Below are positions 1-9,270 of a stretch of DNA of 64,000 bases, one piece after another. Source of the DNA: JANQQJ01 sp046290575 (GTDB taxonomy: Bacteria; Pseudomonadota; Alphaproteobacteria; SMXS01); assembly GCA_046290575.1 (NCBI GenBank), contig JBKAGX010000001.1:496001-560000 (forward strand), given 5' to 3'. The translations under genes and the position numbers were made by a program. The stretch's first letter is position 1, and each line of letters opens with the position of its first letter. Below the pieces are notes generated by a model that did no database searches, was not told where the DNA came from, and was given only the letters and a program-made list of their open reading frames with translations.

Positions 1-3000
1 GGCAATACGGCCAATGCGTCTGCCAGCGGCAATGCTGGAACCACAAGCGTTGACGTCAATGCCGGTGGCGACCCTGCAGCCCGGGTCGAGGCGATCGCGG
101 CGATCAACAGTTCACAGTTCAATACCGGCGAACAGACGGCCACCAATGAAGCCCTGCTGGCCGTTAATGTAGCGCCGACCAGCGCCGACCTGATCGCTGC
201 AAGCACGATCAACGTCAGCGGCAACGAGCTGTCTTCCAATGCGCGCGGTAACGAGCAGTCCAGCAGCCTGGCGGTCAGCGCCACAACCATCGACTCCGAT
301 GTTTTCGATGCGACGCCGGGCGCCTCGTCTACGAATTCACGGTCAACTGAAACCATTTCCGTCGATGCGGATTTCAGCGTCCTCAGCACCCAGATTCTCG
401 AAACCGGCGCCAGCATGATCTCGAACACGACCGGGGCCGTTGATGTTGATTTCGGCGACGGTGGCGCAGATGTTGATAATGCTGAGCTTATCGTGTCCGA
501 CAATAGGGTGAGCGCGGAGGCGATTGGCAATTTGTCAACAGAGGCGAGCCTGACGCTGACCGGTACAACGGAAGACGGTGAGGGGTTCACCGGCGCCGTT
601 ACCAACCTGCAATCCGTCGAAGATGACGTTGTACTGCAGGCGATCGTCGATCCGACGGCGGTGACGCCCACCGACATCATTGATGTCGATTCCGATGCCA
701 CATCCTTCACTTTCAATTCTCTTGATGTCGACAACAATACGATCACCGCGACGATCTACGGCAACCTTGCGGACGGCTCCACCAATTCGCTCAGCGTTAC
801 CGGCAACCGGATCAGCGACAACGGTCAGACCTTGCCTTTGACTACGGTTGATCGGTCCGGGTCGCTGGTCCCGAACACGACCAGCCGCGCGGGCTTCCGG
901 CTTGTTAATGACCAGGGTATTGAGGACATAGGCACCGTGATCGCGTCCATCTCGGATACGGAGGGCGAGTTCATTTCCGTTTCGCTTGTCAATGGCGGCG
1001 CCAATACGCTCGTGATTACAGACTCTGATGTTTCCGTGGACGAGAATACGGTGCGCGGACAGGTCAATCTGAACGACGCGACGTCGGTAATCGCGCTCGA
1101 CGGAAACTCGGTCGATGCGTCTTCGGCGCTCGTGAATACGCAGTCGGTGATTGCCCAGTCGGCGGCCACATCTGCTGAAGTATTTGTCATCATTGAAGGC
1201 GATATCGACCTGACGGTGTTGGCCTCCGGTACCGCCGCGCGCAACACGCTTACCACTAATGACAATACAGTCGCCGCCATCGGTCAGCTCAATGTTGCCG
1301 ATAATGATCTTTCCGTGACGGCAAACACGCAGACGCTCAGTGAAACATCCGGCATTGGCGCGGCGACACTCAATACGCAACTGGGCAGCACCGGCGTCGA
1401 AACCTCGGTGATTGGTGAAAATTCGATCACCAATGATCAGGTCTTTGAAAGCCTCCGGAACTCGGGGCTCAACGTATCGGTTAGTGATACGAATATAGAA
1501 ATCGATTTCGGCACCGCTGACGGTAATCTGGAAACGTCGACTGTCGCGGCTGATGACAACACGCTGCAGGCCCTGGCGCAGGGCAATGTCACGGCCAACG
1601 ATATTGATCTGGACGTTAATACTTTCGACCTTACAGGCGCCGAAGAGGGCAGCACGGCGGCCCGCGGTCCGGTCGCGACCATCGGGTCCAATCAGCAGGG
1701 TCTGGCCCCGGATGAAGGGGCCATCGATGCGTCAATCGCCAACACGCTGATCAGCGTCAACGCCGATGATGTGGACGACGATATACTGACGTCCGAACTG
1801 ACGGCGGATGGCAACACGATCACCTCAATGGCGCGTGCCAATTTTGCCGACAACGGCTCCTCCGATCCCGTAACCGGCGATCGGGTGAATGGGATTGTCG
1901 TCTCCGGTACGACGTTCACACCGGCTGATGCCGAAGAAACCCGCGCGGAGGTTGAAGTCGGTGGTGGCGTTGACCTTGAAATAACCAATGCGTCCTTCGC
2001 CATCGGCAACCGTCAGGTGAACGATTTGAGCGTCTTCTCATCACTGACCAATACGGATATTGACGTCAGCACGGTGAGCGCCAATGCAACGGATGAGATC
2101 ACGGGCAGCACGATTTCGGCGTCCTCCAACGTTCTTCTGTCGCAGGCGCGCAGCAACGATGCCGTGAATGCAATTGAGCTTGATTTTGTGACGAATGAAG
2201 CAGCGGCCTTTATCGCCAACTATCAAGGGCCTGTGGATGCGACTGTCTCGGTCGCCTCTAACATTGTCGATGTTGATATCAGTGCGGACGCCAATGTCGG
2301 CGACGGTGCGACAGGGCTCAGCGGCACGGATGTGTCCGTCGACAACAACCAGATTCTGTCGCTGGCCTCCGCCAACCGGGTGGTGAACGAGCTGTTTACG
2401 TCGGGGACCACGCTGGGCGGCTCGACGGCGGCGACAGATACGTTGCCGGAAGTTGAGGGGACTTTCGGTTTGGCACCATTTATTGCCAATGTCGATTACG
2501 GCATTATCAACCGTCAAGGCACCGTCGGCGATGCATCCCATGCGGTGCAGGCGCAAATCACCAACACGACGATCGAGTTTGAATCCGCGGGCATCGTCAA
2601 CTCGTCTTCCCTGTCTGCCGACAGCAACGCTCTGCTGGCACAATCAATTATCAGCGATGCGGATAATACGCTACGCATCAATGCGGACCCGGCGGACAAT
2701 GGCGCTAATGTCGGCTCTGCCGATGATCCCGTTAGTGCGGCGATTCTGTCGCGCCAGATTGAGGAGACGTCAACATCGGAAGCGGCCATCGCGAACACGC
2801 AGATCGGCAGTGTCGGAAGTGTCGAGGACATTGACAGTGAGGAGTCGGTCAGTATTTCGATCGACGGCAACCGCATTGAGGCGGAAGCGAGTATCGGGGC
2901 TGCCGATAATGTTCTGACCGTCGATGCAGGCGCTAACATTATAGGCCTCAGCGGAACAGGGGGCGATGGCGACAATCTTGATACGTCTCTCGGTCTCTCA

Positions 3001-4158
3001 CTCAATGCGGATTATTCTGCTCTGAACCAGCAAAGCGGTAGCGGCACGGCAACGACGAGCTCTGTTGGCGGCGGTCTGCAGATCGGCGCGAATATCGGCA
3101 CCGAGGCTGTCGGCGATTCCGTAACGGTTGACAATAACCTTGTCGAGTCGGAAGCAATCGGCTTCCGCTCGCTCACGGGTGTCGTGTTGACAGCGGGCGC
3201 CAACCTTGACGTAACGGCGCAGGCCTCCAATCGCCAGAGCCTTATTGATTCAACGCAAACTGCCAGCCTGACAGGCGCTGGCCCGGGCGTCGATGGCATC
3301 GGATTGGATTTGGCCGGCCCTGAGGCCAGCCTGGATTCCAGCCTGTCTGTCTCCAACAACGACCTGATCGTGAACGCGCAGGGGCTTGTGGCAACAACCA
3401 TCGTGAATGCTGATGCGGGGGCTAATCTGGCGTCAACGGCGACGGAAGACGGGCCCACTGCCCTCGGTGCCGCAGGGCTGCTTGTCGACAACGCTCTGTT
3501 GACGGCGGCTAGTGTTCAGGTCACCGTTGGGGGCGGCACCTTCGCGACACTTGGCGGCGGCGGCCTGGGCGTTGGCATCTCCGCGCCCGGCCTGACCGGA
3601 TCGTCGCTGGATGTTGTCAGTAATGACGCCATCGCGACGGCCACGGGTAATCAGGCGTTGAATTCAGTCGTCGCGGGTGCTGCGGCGGGGATGGCTGGTG
3701 GCGACGGCTTGAGCCTGGAGATAGATTCTGGTGTAACCACTGCCGTCGCAGATGCTGATCTTGTAGCCGGAAATGCTCAGGTGTTGATTTCTGGCGCTAC
3801 GGACCCGGCGGTGGGCGTGACCGTAAGCAATCTGGTCTTCCAGGCGACAACAGCCGGTGCGCTTGATGCCGCGTCAATTTCTGTCGATGGCAACCGCGCG
3901 ATCGGTCAAGCCATCGGCAACGATGCGACCACCACAGTGGCGATCAACGCGGGCATCGGCAATGACCTGCCGTCGGCCGCCGTGCTCAGCAGTCAAACGA
4001 CACAGAATGCAACGATTACGTCAACTGTTTCCGGTGTGACGATCGGCGCCACAGGCATAACCGGTGCCACGGGCAGCAGCGTGTCGGTCAGCGGCAACAC
4101 CGTGGGCTCAACCGCCATCGGCAACCGCAGCTTCTCATCGATTGGTGCATCGAACTAA
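1..4158 (+). CDS. Giant repetitive Lys/Cys/Trp-free surface protein (5' end missing)
   Basis: The reading frame is open from base 1 to TAA at 4156-4158, so the start lies upstream and 1385 residues are visible. The protein is built of loosely conserved units of roughly 100 residues whose core reads like SVDGNxIxAxAxGNxAxNxLxV, for example around 3880-3930 and again at the C-terminus (SVSGNTVGSTAIGNRSF). Gly, Ala, Ser, Thr, Asn, Asp and Val dominate. I find no lysine, cysteine or tryptophan in the visible part, and acidic residues far exceed basic ones. Alternating polar and small hydrophobic residues with GN turns suggest a parallel beta-solenoid or S-layer/adhesin-like fibre (inference). No enzymatic motif, C-terminal barrel or sortase signal is visible; the protein ends within a repeat. 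Family assignment is open, but coding status is certain. Confidence 0.85.
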   Translation, partial: GNTANASASGNAGTTSVDVNAGGDPAARVEAIAAINSSQFNTGEQTATNEALLAVNVAPTSADLIAASTINVSGNELSSNARGNEQSSSLAVSATTIDSDVFDATPGASSTNSRSTETISVDADFSVLSTQILETGASMISNTTGAVDVDFGDGGADVDNAELIVSDNRVSAEAIGNLSTEASLTLTGTTEDGEGFTGAVTNLQSVEDDVVLQAIVDPTAVTPTDIIDVDSDATSFTFNSLDVDNNTITATIYGNLADGSTNSLSVTGNRISDNGQTLPLTTVDRSGSLVPNTTSRAGFRLVNDQGIEDIGTVIASISDTEGEFISVSLVNGGANTLVITDSDVSVDENTVRGQVNLNDATSVIALDGNSVDASSALVNTQSVIAQSAATSAEVFVIIEGDIDLTVLASGTAARNTLTTNDNTVAAIGQLNVADNDLSVTANTQTLSETSGIGAATLNTQLGSTGVETSVIGENSITNDQVFESLRNSGLNVSVSDTNIEIDFGTADGNLETSTVAADDNTLQALAQGNVTANDIDLDVNTFDLTGAEEGSTAARGPVATIGSNQQGLAPDEGAIDASIANTLISVNADDVDDDILTSELTADGNTITSMARANFADNGSSDPVTGDRVNGIVVSGTTFTPADAEETRAEVEVGGGVDLEITNASFAIGNRQVNDLSVFSSLTNTDIDVSTVSANATDEITGSTISASSNVLLSQARSNDAVNAIELDFVTNEAAAFIANYQGPVDATVSVASNIVDVDISADANVGDGATGLSGTDVSVDNNQILSLASANRVVNELFTSGTTLGGSTAATDTLPEVEGTFGLAPFIANVDYGIINRQGTVGDASHAVQAQITNTTIEFESAGIVNSSSLSADSNALLAQSIISDADNTLRINADPADNGANVGSADDPVSAAILSRQIEETSTSEAAIANTQIGSVGSVEDIDSEESVSISIDGNRIEAEASIGAADNVLTVDAGANIIGLSGTGGDGDNLDTSLGLSLNADYSALNQQSGSGTATTSSVGGGLQIGANIGTEAVGDSVTVDNNLVESEAIGFRSLTGVVLTAGANLDVTAQASNRQSLIDSTQTASLTGAGPGVDGIGLDLAGPEASLDSSLSVSNNDLIVNAQGLVATTIVNADAGANLASTATEDGPTALGAAGLLVDNALLTAASVQVTVGGGTFATLGGGGLGVGISAPGLTGSSLDVVSNDAIATATGNQALNSVVAGAAAGMAGGDGLSLEIDSGVTTAVADADLVAGNAQVLISGATDPAVGVTVSNLVFQATTAGALDAASISVDGNRAIGQAIGNDATTTVAINAGIGNDLPSAAVLSSQTTQNATITSTVSGVTIGATGITGATGSSVSVSGNTVGSTAIGNRSFSSIGASN

Positions 4159-4184
4159 CCAGGGACAATCCTATCTCTATTGTT

Positions 4185-4220
4185 GGAAGGGCCGGAACGG
4201 CGTTCCGGTCCTTTCCATTT
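4185..4220 (+). terminator. Rho-independent terminator after the giant protein gene
   Basis: A GC-rich inverted repeat (left arm 4185-4198, right arm 4202-4216, loop of about 3 nt, one wobble and one bulge) starts 26 nt after the stop codon and is followed by a short T-rich stretch. It separates the giant repeat gene from the next gene. Confidence 0.7.
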
Positions 4221-4259
4221 GGTGGTAACAAGACCGTATAACAGTATGGGTGAGCAGGT

Positions 4260-4898
4260 ATGACGATCAGGTCTTGGACGGCGGCGTTGGCATTGGGCGC
4301 TGGTTTATGGGCGTCCGGCGTTGCGACGCAGAGCATGGCAGCAGATGCTGACAGCAACTACATTGTGCGTGGCTATGGCGGCCAGCCCTGTCAGGCCTAT
4401 CTGACGGCGGTCACCTCCAGTATTGAGGAGGTTCAGCCTTATCTGGTGTGGATGGAAGGCTATATCAGCGGGGTGAACCGGCTTCAGACCGAAACGTTCG
4501 ATGCTTCGCCGATTATTCCATCGGCGGACATGGGACAGCTTGTCGCGACCCTGTGCCAGCAATCGCCCGATGCTCAGTTTGAGCGCGCGGTCCTTGCATT
4601 GCTCGAACTGTTCAAACCCTACAGAATCCGGGAACAGTCGCAATTGATCGAGATGACCGTCGGTGACACAAGCGGGGCTATCCGGCAGGAAACCATGCGC
4701 TGGATGCAGGAAAAGATGATCGAGAAGGGCTTCTTTACTGCCACACCCGATGGTCGGTTCGGACCCGATACCCAGCTCGCGCTGCGTGCCTATCAAAGAG
4801 CCCGGGAATTGCCGGTCACCGGCGTGCCTGACGGAGAGACCATCGTCAACTTCATTCGGGAGGATATCCAGGCGCCGGGTACAGAGGCCGCACAGTGA
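4260..4898 (+). CDS. Secreted protein: HdeA-like N-terminal part plus peptidoglycan-binding domain
   Basis: This is a 212-residue exported protein. An N-terminal signal peptide of about 28 residues ends near SMAADA. Residues about 35-125 hold two cysteines (GQPCQAYL and ATLCQQ) and a WMEGYISGVN motif, resembling small periplasmic HdeA/HdeB-like proteins. Residues about 150-205 (RWMQEKMIEKGFF, DGRFGPDTQLALRAYQ) match the PG_binding_1 fold, which binds peptidoglycan. The likely role is a periplasmic wall-associated factor. The ATG at 4260 follows a GAGCAGG box. The gene overlaps the next one by 4 nt (GTGA), so the two are probably translated together. The domain call for the C-terminus is firm; the HdeA resemblance is only a pattern similarity. 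Confidence 0.75.
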   Translation: MTIRSWTAALALGAGLWASGVATQSMAADADSNYIVRGYGGQPCQAYLTAVTSSIEEVQPYLVWMEGYISGVNRLQTETFDASPIIPSADMGQLVATLCQQSPDAQFERAVLALLELFKPYRIREQSQLIEMTVGDTSGAIRQETMRWMQEKMIEKGFFTATPDGRFGPDTQLALRAYQRARELPVTGVPDGETIVNFIREDIQAPGTEAAQ

Positions 4899-5407
4899 GG
4901 CGTGCCGTACCAGTATGGGCGGTATTGGCCGCGATGATTTCTGCGGCCATGGCGCTTCCAGCGTCCGCGCAACAGACAGAAACGCGCCAGGATTACGCGC
5001 TGTGGCAACTCTACTGCGCGCCTGAGCCGCAACCCGATACGATCGCCTGTGAAATCCGCCAGTTGCTGAAGAACAGCGCCAATCAGTTTGTGGCGGGCCT
5101 GTTTTATACGGAAGTCGATAATCTGGGCGTCTTCATGCTGCGGGTAACACCGGCGCTGGACGACAAGTTGAAGTCAGGGGTGATGATGCAGGCGGATAAT
5201 GGTTTTGGAACAGATGCGTTTCGGTACATCGGCTGCGATACGCTGGGCTGTACGACCAGGCTGCCTATGAAGCAGGTTGTGGTTGGTCTCATCGAACGGG
5301 GCAACGCACTCACAATGACGTTGGGTCCGGCGGCCCCGTCGCCCTACGCGGTGACTTTCCAGCTCAACGGCTTCCCCGAGGCGCTGGCCGCGCTTCGGGC
5401 ACGGTAA
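4895..5407 (+). CDS. Invasion-associated locus B (IalB) family protein
   Basis: This is a 170-residue exported protein with a GTG start that overlaps the preceding stop. The signal peptide ends near PASAQQ. The mature part has the W-x-LYC start, a second cysteine in IACEIRQ, and a later pair in IGCDTLGC, the usual four-cysteine arrangement of IalB proteins, which are common in Alphaproteobacteria. The family was named from Bartonella erythrocyte invasion but is widespread in free-living species, where its role is poorly known; an envelope-stress or periplasmic function is an inference. Pairing with the peptidoglycan-binding gene supports an envelope role. Confidence 0.8.
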   Translation: MRRAVPVWAVLAAMISAAMALPASAQQTETRQDYALWQLYCAPEPQPDTIACEIRQLLKNSANQFVAGLFYTEVDNLGVFMLRVTPALDDKLKSGVMMQADNGFGTDAFRYIGCDTLGCTTRLPMKQVVVGLIERGNALTMTLGPAAPSPYAVTFQLNGFPEALAALRAR

Positions 5408-5751
5408 ACCCGGCGCGGTCCTCACTTGCCATCACGGCCCTGAAACAGATCTGTGCTCTTTTTGTAATCTGATGCTCAGCTGCTGAAAGCTCGGCGACGC
5501 GCGACTTGTCGGAGGTGCCATCTTTCGCTGCTGATCGCCAGCCCGGTAAAATCGTTGCTGGCCCTGGTTCGGCCAGATCGGCCGCTTTGGCTCATGGTCA
5601 TGACCTTTAGCCTTCTACCCGTTTTGATTGTTCAGATTGGGAAGGCAATCGACCGACGCGCGCATTCCGCTGTAACGCTCTAAAGTCTTTCGGGAAGCCC
5701 CTGAAATCGTTTATTCTCTGCCGCGAAACCAAACTGGGCAGGGGGCCTCAG
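5408..5751. other. Intergenic region, no gene recognised
   Basis: These 344 nt hold no ORF with convincing coding character. A 6-bp stem (5558-5563 with 5571-5576) is visible but lacks a T-run. The region just before 5752 carries CAGGGGGCC, a plausible ribosome-binding site for the downstream TTG start. The promoter of the molybdenum-hydroxylase operon probably lies here. Confidence 0.6.
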
Positions 5752-7242
5752 TTGCAGGACAGTTCTACGATCTTGGCCGCGATGTTGTCCGCCATACGGC
5801 GTGATCTCGAGTCGACGCTCGTCCCCGATATGCCGACAGCCCATGCGCGCAGTGCGGCTGGAATGATGAGCGAGTTGCTCGCCTACCTCAGTATCTGGCA
5901 ACGCGACCTGCGGGAACACATGCCACAGGTCGCGACGGCGCAGCAGGCGGTGATCAACCGTGCGACCGCCTTGCTGCAGCGGATGGGTGGCCAATTGCCG
6001 GCGATGACGGCATCCGAGACCCGGCTGCTTGAAAGTCCCGGCGGGTCGGCGGAATATGGTCGGTTGCAGCAGGAACTAGATCAGACGATTGAGGCACTGA
6101 CCCGCATGGCGGGCGACCCGTCGGCCAGACTGTCGTCCGATGCCATTCGCGACGTGCTGGCGCAGTCGGTGGATACGGAGCTGGATTTGCTCGACCGGGA
6201 ATTGACCCTTGTCGACGAAGAGCGCGACTATTTGGCGCCGCCTCGGTCTGCTGAGGATTTGGGTGTGACGCATGATGCGTTGACGGATTTTGTGCGGTCC
6301 GGATTCCCGGGCGATCCGGGGGCCACGATCAAGGCGCTCGAGCCGATCTCGGACGGTGCCGGTAAAGACAGCTACCTCTTCACCCTTCGTGCGGCGACGG
6401 GGCGCTGCCGTCGGCTGGTCTTGCGCCGCGATCCGGCAGTCGCCGTCGGTGACAACAGTGTTGTGGACGAGTTTGCGTTGCTCAAGCGGCTCTTTGACCT
6501 TGGTTTTCCGGTTGCGGAGCCGGTCTATTGTGAATCCGACCCGGTTCCGCTGGGCCAGCCCTTTAGCTTGAACGGCTATATCGAAGGCGAAAATGGGACG
6601 GCCGCGTGGGAGGAAGACCGCGAGGCCAAATATGATATCTGTTTCTCACTGGCACGGATTCTGGGGCGGCTACATACTCTGACCCCGCATCAGCTCAACG
6701 GAGTTATCGCACCCACGGCGGGTTCACCGCAAGATCATCTCCGGCAATATATCGCGCGCTGGCACGATCTTTGGCTGCGCCGGCGCCTGCATGCGTCACC
6801 AACATTAACAGCAGCTTTCCATTGGCTGCTGGAGAACGTGCCGCACAATATCGACCGGCTGGCCCTGCTGCATGGCAGTGTCGGTTTTGACAAGGTCCTT
6901 GTCCGTGGGGGGCAAATCCAGGGCCTGTTGGAGTGGGAGTTCGCCCATCTTGGCGACCCGGTGGAAGAGCTTGACCATTGCCGCCAATTCGTCGAGCCGC
7001 TGGTCTCCTGGACCATGTTCCTGGAAGAATACCGCGCCGCGGGGGGTGGAGAATACAGCGAACGCAACGCCCGCTTTCATGCGGTCTGGCGCGGTGTCCG
7101 TAACGCGGTGTGTTGTTCTGTCGCATGGGAGCAGTTCCTGAACGGTGACGCGCCGGCGCTTAAAATGGCCTATCAGGGTGTCCCGCTCTATCACCGCTTT
7201 GTTCGCGACACGGCGCGGCAGCTGCAAAAAGAGCTGCAATAG
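5752..7242 (+). CDS. Phosphotransferase (APH/choline-kinase fold) family protein, probable pseudokinase
   Basis: This protein has 496 residues. Residues 1-170 form a helical N-terminal extension. Residues about 185-490 match the APH/choline-kinase-like phosphotransferases often found beside acyl-CoA enzymes. Family hallmarks are altered: the Brenner motif HGDxxxxN reads HGSVGFDK (about 6874-6897), so the catalytic Asp is Ser and the Asn is Lys. The metal-binding DWE reads EWE in LLEWEFAHLGDP. The surrounding scaffold (AHLGDPVEELDH) is intact. I infer a catalytically dead or strongly modified kinase, perhaps a ligand-binding or scaffolding subunit. The TTG start is chosen because CAGGGGG lies 7 nt upstream. 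Its stop is 7 nt before the next gene, so it opens the operon. Confidence 0.75.
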   Translation: MQDSSTILAAMLSAIRRDLESTLVPDMPTAHARSAAGMMSELLAYLSIWQRDLREHMPQVATAQQAVINRATALLQRMGGQLPAMTASETRLLESPGGSAEYGRLQQELDQTIEALTRMAGDPSARLSSDAIRDVLAQSVDTELDLLDRELTLVDEERDYLAPPRSAEDLGVTHDALTDFVRSGFPGDPGATIKALEPISDGAGKDSYLFTLRAATGRCRRLVLRRDPAVAVGDNSVVDEFALLKRLFDLGFPVAEPVYCESDPVPLGQPFSLNGYIEGENGTAAWEEDREAKYDICFSLARILGRLHTLTPHQLNGVIAPTAGSPQDHLRQYIARWHDLWLRRRLHASPTLTAAFHWLLENVPHNIDRLALLHGSVGFDKVLVRGGQIQGLLEWEFAHLGDPVEELDHCRQFVEPLVSWTMFLEEYRAAGGGEYSERNARFHAVWRGVRNAVCCSVAWEQFLNGDAPALKMAYQGVPLYHRFVRDTARQLQKELQ

Positions 7243-7249
7243 GCGCCAA

Positions 7250-8308
7250 TTGAAGGTCGAAACACTTCTTCCCCTTGGCAAGGTCGATCCCGGTCTGAGA
7301 ACGGCTGAGACACCGTTTGATATCGCCTCTGTCCCGCATGATGCGGCTCTGGTTGAAGCGCTGGGCTATGATGGCCTGATGGTCGAAGAGACCAAGGACG
7401 ATCCGTTCGCGGTGATGGCGCTGGCGGCCCAGGCGACGCATCGTTTGTCGCTGGGGACCGCTGTCGCCATTGCCTTTGCGCGCAGTCCGACGGTGACTGC
7501 GATGTCCGCCTGGACAATACAGAAGCTGTCTCAGGGACGGTTCACGCTGGGTCTTGGCCCTCAGGTCAAAGGCCATATCGAGCGGCGCTACGGCATGAAC
7601 TGGTCTGCTGCCGGGCCCTGGATGCGGGATTATGTCGGTGCTGTCCGGGCGGTCTGGCGCAGCTGGCAGAGCGGGGAGCGCCTGGCGTTCGAAAGCGAGC
7701 ACTACAATCTCAGCCTGATGGTGCCGCTATTCAACCCTGGCGCGGTCGACCATCCGGACATTCCCATTCATCTGGCCGCCGTCAACCCGGTGATGTGCCG
7801 GGTCGCGGGCGAAGTCGCCGACGGCATGCGCCCACACCCGGTATGTACCCGCCACTACATCGAAAGCGTGATGTTGCCCAAAGCGCGGGAAGGCGCGGCC
7901 CGTGCAGGCCGTGCGCTGGATGATTTTGCTGTCTGCATGAAACCGCTGATCGCGACCGCGGCGGATGAAGAGGCGCTGCAGGCGAAAATTCGGGACGTCC
8001 GCGCGCGGGTCGCCTTTTACGCGTCTACTCCAGCCTATCGGCGCTGCTTCGACGTTCATGGGCTTGGAGAGCTTGCGAGAGACCTCTCGGTCCTGTCGAA
8101 AGCGCAACGCTGGGAAGAAATGCCGGACCTGATTGATGATGCGACCCTGAACCTCTACGCGGCCATCGGTACCTATGATCAGATTGCCGGGCGGCTGCGG
8201 GAGCGCTATGGCGGCATCGTCACCAATGTCGAATTCAGTATTCCTGTTGCAACCCCGGCGGACCATGACCAGCTGGCCCAACTGGTGGCTGATGTGAAAG
8301 CGTCATGA
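7250..8308 (+). CDS. Luciferase-like (LLM class, F420-type) oxidoreductase
   Basis: This is a 352-residue TIM-barrel flavin/F420-type monooxygenase of the bacterial luciferase superfamily. Recognisable stretches are ALGYDGLMVEETKDDPF, FARSPTVTAMSAW, LSQGRFTLGLGPQVKGHIERR and HLAAVNPVMCRVAGEVADG. The open frame extends upstream to 7145 inside the preceding gene, but the family alignment starts at the TTG at 7250 (LKVETLLPLGK), which I use. It resembles a second gene in this window (54261-55271) throughout its length. Members of this subgroup are annotated as F420-dependent, but the cofactor (F420 or FMN) cannot be decided from sequence alone. Position in front of a molybdenum hydroxylase suggests a joint oxidative pathway. 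Confidence 0.85.
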   Translation: MKVETLLPLGKVDPGLRTAETPFDIASVPHDAALVEALGYDGLMVEETKDDPFAVMALAAQATHRLSLGTAVAIAFARSPTVTAMSAWTIQKLSQGRFTLGLGPQVKGHIERRYGMNWSAAGPWMRDYVGAVRAVWRSWQSGERLAFESEHYNLSLMVPLFNPGAVDHPDIPIHLAAVNPVMCRVAGEVADGMRPHPVCTRHYIESVMLPKAREGAARAGRALDDFAVCMKPLIATAADEEALQAKIRDVRARVAFYASTPAYRRCFDVHGLGELARDLSVLSKAQRWEEMPDLIDDATLNLYAAIGTYDQIAGRLRERYGGIVTNVEFSIPVATPADHDQLAQLVADVKAS

Positions 8309-8407
8309 TCGCGCGCTTGATCTCGCGCGCGCAAAGCCATCATAATCATTCCAACCTTCACGCGTGCAGGATCATCAGGTGCGCGTCAATCAGGGGGATG
8401 GGGATAG

Positions 8408-9268
8408 ATGCAGTATCAATCACCGGCAACGGTGGAAGACGCCGTTGCCTTGCTGGCCGGCGCGGAAGGCACGCCAAAGGTTCTGGCGGGCGGCACGGAC
8501 CTTCTCGTGCAGTTGCGCTCGGGCTTCATCGAGCCGGATCTGGTTATCGACCTGAAACGGATCGACGAATTGAGAAGCATCAAGCAGGATGCAGGCGGTT
8601 TTCGGATCGGGGCAGCGGTGTCCTGTGCCGAACTGGGCGAACACGAGGCGTTGACCGCAGCCTGGCCAGGGGTCGTTGAAGCGGCGCGGCTGATCGGGTC
8701 GGAACAGATACAAAGCCGCTCCAGTCTTGGCGGGAACCTCTGCAACGCGTCGCCAGCGGCAGATACGGTGCCGGCGCTCATCGCCGCCCGGTCCGTCTGC
8801 ACAGTCGTGGGCCCGGACGGCGCACGCGACGTACCCGTGGAAGATATTGTCACTGCGCCCGGCGAGACGTCGCTCGCCAAGGGCGAGATCGTTGTTTCGT
8901 TCCAGCTTCCCGCCCGTCCGGAATCTGCTGCTGATGCCTATCTTCGGTTCATTCCACGCACCGAGATGGATATCGCTGTCGTAGGGTCGGGCGTCAGTCT
9001 GGTGCTGGATGGGGACGGAACCGTTACGGAAGCCCATGTCGGCCTGGGGGCCGTCGCACCGACGCCTCTTTTGGTGTCGGATGCCGGTGCCGCGCTGATC
9101 GGTACCCGATGCGATGACACGGCGCTGGACGCTGCGGCGGCGGCGGCGAGCGCCGCGTGCAATCCCATCGACGACAAACGCGGCACCATCGAGTACCGCG
9201 TCCGCGTCGCGGGTGTTTTGACCAAGCGGGCGGCGGCTGCCGCCTATGACCGCGCCAGGAGTAAGTGA
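8408..9268 (+). CDS. Molybdenum hydroxylase FAD-binding (medium, CoxM-like) subunit
   Basis: This 286-residue protein has the FAD_binding_5 plus CO_deh_flav_C architecture of the xanthine dehydrogenase/CO dehydrogenase medium chain. The N-terminal AGGTDLLVQLRSG and the later SRSSLGGNLCNASPAADTVPAL are the two FAD-contact motifs. It accepts electrons from the 2Fe-2S subunit. A strong AGGGGGAT box precedes the ATG. The stop is followed at once by the small-subunit gene, giving the common order medium-small-large. Confidence 0.92.
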   Translation: MQYQSPATVEDAVALLAGAEGTPKVLAGGTDLLVQLRSGFIEPDLVIDLKRIDELRSIKQDAGGFRIGAAVSCAELGEHEALTAAWPGVVEAARLIGSEQIQSRSSLGGNLCNASPAADTVPALIAARSVCTVVGPDGARDVPVEDIVTAPGETSLAKGEIVVSFQLPARPESAADAYLRFIPRTEMDIAVVGSGVSLVLDGDGTVTEAHVGLGAVAPTPLLVSDAGAALIGTRCDDTALDAAAAAASAACNPIDDKRGTIEYRVRVAGVLTKRAAAAAYDRARSK

Positions 9269-9270
9269 AG

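Noticed and set aside
535..1380. Minus-strand ORFs opposite the giant repeat gene
   Set aside because: They are Arg/His-rich mirror frames caused by the repetitive GC-rich composition and match no known family.
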